Assembly (NCBI RefSeq): GCF_029873635.1
Contig: NC_080426.1
Coordinates: 52,156,093-52,220,092, forward strand
Length of the DNA: 64,000 nucleotides
Direction of reading: 5' to 3'
Origin: Malania oleifera
Lineage: Eukaryota; Streptophyta; Magnoliopsida; Santalales; Ximeniaceae
A program made the translations under genes and the position numbers. Each line of letters starts with the position of its first letter. Position 1 is the first letter of the stretch. This document shows positions 58,702 through 64,000 of this stretch, one piece after another. Under the pieces are notes generated by a model, which was not told where the DNA came from, searched no databases, and saw only the letters and a program-made list of their open reading frames with translations.

Positions 58702-60082
58702 CTGCAAGATATAGCAATAAAAGGTAATTGAGATAACCCCAAAGGCATTCCTTCAGGTCTATATATACTTCAAAATCAACAGGCAGGTCCTATGCATACA
58801 TGCGTGCACATGCTCACACAAAATTTGCATCACAAAAATTTAACAAATCCCCTATAAACAATACACAAGCATTTAATAAGATTATTAGGATTTTTTTTTG
58901 TTCGTAGATCCTCATGTAATGATGTACTATATAACTTGTATAGATGATGTTGCCAAAACTAGAAAAAAGGTGTGGTATATTAATGAAACCATGCTAGCCA
59001 GAGGCCCAAAATGGCACTGTTGCAGTAGAACTGGTTTAAGTACTTATTAACTAAGAAAAAGTCAGAATTAGAAATCCTTCATAAAGCCCGTGCTTAGCTA
59101 GATGACAAGAACAAAGTCACTGTAACTGGTGATGATTCAGTAGCTTATACTATGATGAAGAATTCAATTCTATCTCCCACTCATATAGACATCACAAATG
59201 CTGGACAAAGACAAATGCAAACCGTAATTCATATATAGATCTTCGAGCAAGAATAACCAAATCAAATTAATTAAAGATGTAATTCTATTTAAGTAATGAT
59301 GAACATAAGATTCTTAGATAAACACACAAATGCATCAATTAGGGCTCAAAGTTGGTTGGGTTGGTGAAAACTGTGAAACAAATGAAATGCATTTGGCCAA
59401 AAGTTGTCTAGGAATCAAAGAGCCAAAAACATTGATTGGCCCAAAAAAGAAATATCAATCTAGGATGAAGTTTCGTTCCAAAAAAATATACATTTAGAAC
59501 TAATCGAAGCCTTGATATTTGATAACAAAAATTTAAACCTCAAAAATAAATAGACATGTTAAAATTAATCTAAACCTTGATATTTGATACCAAAAAATTT
59601 GAACCTCAAAAATATAAAGACATGACCTTCAAAACAAACACAAAACAATCAACAAGCACGCAAAAAAAGCTCATAAATTAAAACCCAATACGATACAAAT
59701 AAAGAGTTCAAAATTTTTTATTTCAACAAACAAAAAAATGAAATCTTAATTTTAAAATTTTAGTTTGATGGTTTGCATAAGTTTATAGGTTTGAATTACT
59801 TTTGTTGCAAGTCTGACTTGGTTTGCTTCATTTTATGGATATATTTGGTTGATTTGACAGAAAGAACACATAAATCCTCGGAGTAATTAGGGATCACTTT
59901 CTTTTCGTACATTGCATCGATGACCATTACATTTAATACCAAAGCCGCCCTGAAACATTGTCATGTCGATGAATCCTACACAAGGGTGATAGCCACTCTA
60001 GCGAAGGCATTAGAAAGAGGATATCACGATCCCACATCAAACATGTACTAGGGATATCTTGACCATGTAAGAGTGGTTTAGG
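58702..60082. other. ADNT1: Intron sequence of the carrier gene
   Basis: AT-rich, with short internal duplications around 59490-59620 (CTTGATATTTGATA...). No gene or clear element is seen. Confidence 0.5.
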
Positions 60083-60090
60083 CTTCAACC

Positions 60091-61384
60091 CATGGTAGTC
60101 AAAGGCACACCAAGGCTCACAATTATTAAAATTGTGTACAATGCCTATTTGGTGGCTAATTGATATAAAAACACATCAATAGTTATATTAGAATTTTAAA
60201 TGTCAAAATATTCAATAGTAATTATGACAACCAAGTACTAAGTTCAAGTGAAACAAACATAGTTCAACATAAGCAATTATGCATGCAAGATTTCAAGCTT
60301 CAAATTAGAAATGAAATAAATTTCCAGGGCATCTTCAATATCAAAAGAAAAGAGTACAATAAAACAGCAGCTAAATTCAATAAAAAAATGTTATATATTA
60401 ATATATTTCAGAAAAATGTATAGTTTGTGCCCTGCATTTCCAAACAAATTACAAAACAGCAGCAAAATTCAGTAAAAAAATGTTATAAATTAATTATAAA
60501 GTATAAACTTGCATTAAACTACTTAATTAATTACACATTACATAATATTAACTAAGAAGCTTAATGCAAGTTAATATTATAAAAAGAAGCAGCCGGCAGG
60601 AGGCAGCAGGAACTGAAGAACTGAAAAAGGAAGAAGAAGCAGAAGAAGAACTGAAAAAGAAGAACTGATGAAGAAGAAGAAGGCAAAAACAATAGCAAAA
60701 TACTAAAGAAGAACAACAACAACAACAACAACCACAAGACTTAGTAGTTTGAAGTAGCCTGACAAATCACTAAGACTGGCGATGAAGACTCAATGGCTCA
60801 AAGCCTCTCGCTTGCTCGAAGGCTCTGGCGAAGGCTCTCTTTCTGGCAGAAGGCTCAAAGACTTGAAGACGAAGGTCGTGCTGGTTCTAAGGCTTGAACC
60901 TCGAGGACAAAGGGCTCTTGCGAAGGCTTGAAGACTCGAAGGCTTGAAGATGAAGGTGTTTCGTGCTGGTTCAAAGGCTTGAGGACGAAAATTGTGCAGG
61001 TCCGAAGGCTCGAACCTCAAAGACAAAGGGCTCCTACGATGGCTCTCCTGCTGATGAAGGCTCGAAGACGTGAAGACAAAGCCTGGACTACTAGTTTGAT
61101 GTTGGTTCAAAGGCTTGAAGACGAAGCCTGGACCTGCTGTTTTGAGTCGAAGCCACTAGCTAGGGGCTGGTTCAAGTCTGGCTACGCTTTCTTTCTCAAA
61201 AGGTTAAAAAAAATGAAGTTAAAATGTCAGATATCTGAGGCGCGACTCACTGCGCCTCAAGCCTCAGTGCGCCTATCTGCACCTCTTGAAGGTCACCTCG
61301 CCTCAACCCTAATAAGGCGCTACCCTCATGGCCCCACTGCACCTTGTGCTTAGGCGCGCCTCAGGCGCACTTTTGACTACCATG
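60091..61384 (-). mobile_element. hAT-type non-autonomous element 2
   Basis: Terminal inverted repeats are CATGGTAGTCAAAGGC and GCACTTTTGACTACCATG, with a GGCGCGCC-rich subterminal zone. The 8-bp duplication CTTCAACC is perfect (60083-60090, 61385-61392). The interior repeats (GAAGGCTCGAA, CTTGAAGACGAAG at 60790-61150) are reverse-complement relatives of those in element 1 at 54413, so the two copies are inverted. It has no transposase. Confidence 0.92.
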
Positions 61385-61392
61385 CTTCAACC

Positions 61393-62030
61393 TTAGGATG
61401 CATCTTTTATATGACAAAACCATGCAGTCCAATGAACCAAAGCAGACAATTCCTCAACAGAATTGGACTAAGACTGCTACATTATGTTGGCAAAAAACAT
61501 TATTGAACTGCATAAATCTTGCAGCTGGGGGCAAGCTTTGACCTCATGATATAGATGTTGTCAAAGGTTCACGTCACAAAAATGTGGAGGTAAGGTTATG
61601 TACTCATGCCCTTCCAAGACAAGTATGACGTGGGAGCCTTGTGCACTAGGTGTTGCATAAAACAACCAGCGCATTGCTTTCTTTCTATATTGCAAATGTT
61701 ACTGATCCTATGGTTTTTTTTTTAAAAAAAAAAATTCAATAATTGGAAATAATTTAATAGTCATTTGGTATCTGAAAAAAATTATAGAAATGAAAATAAA
61801 AAACTAAAAACAAAAATTAAAAACTAGCAACATGTTTGTTTAGTAATCCAAAACTGAAACAAATTAAAAACCAAGTTTAGGTCATTTTCTTTGTCCTTGA
61901 ACCAAACAAGAATTAGAAAATATGATTAAAATAACAAAAATGAAAAAATAATATAAATTAAACTATTAGAATAAAATAATATAAATTCATTATAATTTTA
62001 TTTAATCATTAAATTTTTAACTAGCATTTT
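61393..62030. other. ADNT1: Intron sequence; possible left end of a larger TIR element
   Basis: No coding sequence is seen before 62030. From 61750, TCATTTGGTATCTGAAAAAA and the following AT-rich stretch resemble the reverse complement of 63530-63615. Confidence 0.35.
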
Positions 62031-62031
62031 A

Positions 62032-62820
62032 GTGCTCCAAAAACAATCTTATTGCATGTCACAATGGAAAAAAAAAATTAATAAAATGATTTCTTATAGC
62101 TTTAACAAATTGTTAAATACTTTATGTAAGAACATACAGCGTTCTTGTTATGAGAAATTTATTATCAAGCTGGCAACAGCCTACAATGGTTATAATTTTT
62201 ATTTGCCTGCCTTTCTCGACTTTCGAGGTCGAATTTACCGCAGTGGCATCTTGCATTTCCACGATCGTGATCTACCAAGAAGCCTGATCATCTTTGTGGT
62301 TGGCAATGAAAATATTAACAAAAATATATCTGTAGCTGCTGCTGCCTTCCATTACAAATCATTCACCTCTGTCAAGGAGTCAGTAAAGTGGTTTAATGCC
62401 AATATTATTGACTCCCCGTGCGCGCATTCTCTTATATCTATCGCTCAGGGGGCTAGATGACCCTTTCAGTTCATGGCCAATTTGGTAGGACTCCACATAA
62501 ACCATTCGGCGCTCATCCCTATTACTCAGCAAGTGCATATCAGATCATGAGTTACTTATTGTTGGATGAAACCATTGCAATGAGAATGAATCTCATCCCA
62601 TCTCCGGCTAGACTCATCCTAGATGTTTATTCATACATCTGCAATGATCTCAAGGTCTTCATGAAAGGAGAACTAGAGAATAATCTATCAACGATAGTTT
62701 GCGAGAACCTCACTCGTAAGCTAGTCAAAGGTATCTTTATGCCCATAATATAATCTATGGCAAAACATTAATGAGCATTGCCGGCGATTTGAATGAATGT
62801 ACAGACTTAGGTTAATCAAC
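62032..62820 (+). pseudogene. Phage-type RNA polymerase fragment, mitochondrial linear-plasmid type
   Basis: Reading blocks in order are NTLCKNIQRSCYEKFIIKLA, YNFYLPAFLDFRGRIYRSG, ILHFHDRDLPRSLIIF (62032-62460), then SAYQIMSYLLLDETIA, VFMKGELENNLSTIV and LTRKLVKGIFMPI (62457-62753). After a one-base slip, IYGKTLMSIAGDL follows. The DFRGRIY block is the conserved T7-like polymerase motif. The whole wording matches polymerases carried by plant mitochondrial linear plasmids and their mitochondrial-genome remnants, rather than the nuclear RpoT enzymes. At least two frameshifts occur, and the catalytic-Asp block before SAYQIMSY appears deleted. It is a fragment of a much larger protein and lies in antisense orientation inside a carrier-gene intron. 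Confidence 0.75.
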
Positions 62821-63120
62821 TTTTGATCTACGAAGAGTAGGCATGTGTGGACGAATTGCTATTGAATAGGATTTTTTATCGAATCATTGCCATTGAATTT
62901 GAAATTATGTTAATAGTGCCTTTAAAAGAATCCGATCTTGGATTTTAGTATTCACTCCTCTTTCAAGCTTCCTTACGGGCACAAAGGTAGAGACATTCCG
63001 ATATGGCAAGTGAGCAGCATGTCAGTTATTTTTATTATTTTTTCAAATTTTTAGAAATTTTTATGGATGTTTTTACTTTATTTAAATTTCAAATTCGCAC
63101 GGTCACTCTATTTTAATAAA

Positions 63121-63410
63121 AAAAATTGAGCAAAATACACAAACCACCCTTGAGGTTTTCAAAAATCTCAGACTTCCCTTGAGATATCAAAAATCTCATA
63201 AACCTCAAGAAATTTGATTTTTGGAAACTAAGACGCCAAAAAAAGTTTGTCTTTTTGCTGCATGTAGGGGGAAGTTTGTATCTTTTTGACATAACTCATG
63301 CGAAGTTTGTGAAATTTTGAAAACCTCCTTGGGATTTTCAAAACCTCATGGGAGATCCACGTCTTTTTTTGTCAAACCTTAATGGAGGCTAGTGTCTTTT
63401 ACCCTAAAAA
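63121..63410. mobile_element. MITE-like inverted repeat
   Basis: The left end TTGAGCAAAATACACAAACC and the reverse complement of the right end (AGGGTAAAAGACACTAGCC) are similar. Between them, AAACCTCAAGG- and CCTTGAGGTTT-type units repeat. No target-site duplication is assigned. Confidence 0.45.
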
Positions 63411-64000
63411 ATTTCGAATCAAATGCCCAAAAAAGTAAATTCTGGGTATTATTGCCACAATTAAAAACCGTATAATCTGGTTTTTAGTTTTTGCAAATAC
63501 TAACATAAGCTACAAAACTAGCAAGACAAACAAACACATTGTCATAAACTGTTTCCTCACTGTACATCAATGAAAACAAAAACAACAAACAAAAATGATA
63601 CCAAACAGCCCCTTAGTTTCCATTCAAAAATATTAAGAAAATGTAAAATGAAGGGGGGGAGAAAAGAGGAATACTCGTGACACTGGTCTGTGAAGATTTA
63701 AAGGGAATTATGTTTTAAAATTATTTCAAAAAACAAAATGAAAATTAAAGAATTGTTTCTCATTTCTACATTGGATGCTAATTGCTATCATACATGCCTC
63801 AAGTAAAACAAAGGCAGCAAATGTCTGTTGGATGATATCATACATGCCTAGACACCAAATAAAGTGTCAAAAGGATAGGTTGGTGAGTAACTGCCAAAAA
63901 AGGCTGTATGTGAAATCAAAAATAATTTGAGAGAATATTTATAATATGAAAGCCAAAAATACAAAAAAAAAGGATGTTTTTTCGTATTTAAATATTCTAA
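63411..64000. other. ADNT1: Intron sequence of the carrier gene to the window edge
   Basis: No exon or gene is recognised. 63530-63615 ends AATGATACCAAACAGCCCC, a possible right terminus matching 61750. Confidence 0.4.

Noticed and set aside
62457-62753. 98-residue ORF as an independent gene
   Set aside because: It is the downstream part of the same broken polymerase fragment, in another frame.

Overview
The window looks like nuclear DNA of a flowering plant, probably a dicot. It is AT-rich and dominated by nested LTR retrotransposons of plant lineages (Tat and Tekay Ty3/gypsy; SIRE-type and Tork-type Ty1/copia), hAT-type non-autonomous elements, MITE-like elements and tRNA-derived SINEs. 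One recognisable host gene is present, on the minus strand: the 3' two thirds of a mitochondrial carrier closely resembling plant ADNT1, with exons between 50008 and 58701. I cannot name the species.

Layout. 1-7747: most of a minus-strand Tat-lineage element (gag, protease, RT, two RNase H domains, integrase, 5' LTR) with a separate gene on the opposite strand downstream of pol. 7748-33155: two copies of an ancestral ~4 kb segment. Copy 1 starts near 8080 and is split by two later insertions: a deletion-derivative Tat element (9528-16182, itself hit by a SIRE-type solo LTR at 11914-13773) and a complete Tekay chromovirus (16594-25831). Copy 2 (29366-33155) has neither insertion, so it shows both empty sites. 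33160-39146: decayed copia material with a 1.55 kb tandem duplication and ~119-bp repeats. 39147-49100: stacked chromovirus LTRs. One LTR (41443-47900) carries a Tekay solo LTR and a SIRE-type LTR, and is followed by integrase debris.

50008-64000 and beyond the right edge: the ADNT1-like gene. Its 0.95 kb last intron holds an Au-type SINE. The next intron (6.9 kb) holds a hAT MITE and a copia element that was itself entered by a hAT element. The upstream intron (more than 5.3 kb, leaving the window) holds a second, inverted member of the same hAT family and a broken fragment of a phage-type RNA polymerase of the kind carried by plant mitochondrial linear plasmids.

The most unusual signals are: (1) clusters of short palindromes centred on GTCGAC in the LTRs of otherwise unrelated families; (2) a telomere-like CCCTAAA array between inverted repeat arms inside a Tat element; (3) an antisense, apparently spliced gene in the Tat element whose promoter and ATG survive in the deletion derivative; (4) a mitochondrial-plasmid-type RNA polymerase fragment in an intron of a nuclear gene for a mitochondrial protein. 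All retroelement ORFs seen are broken, and only the carrier looks functional. Homology calls are by eye, and no search was run.
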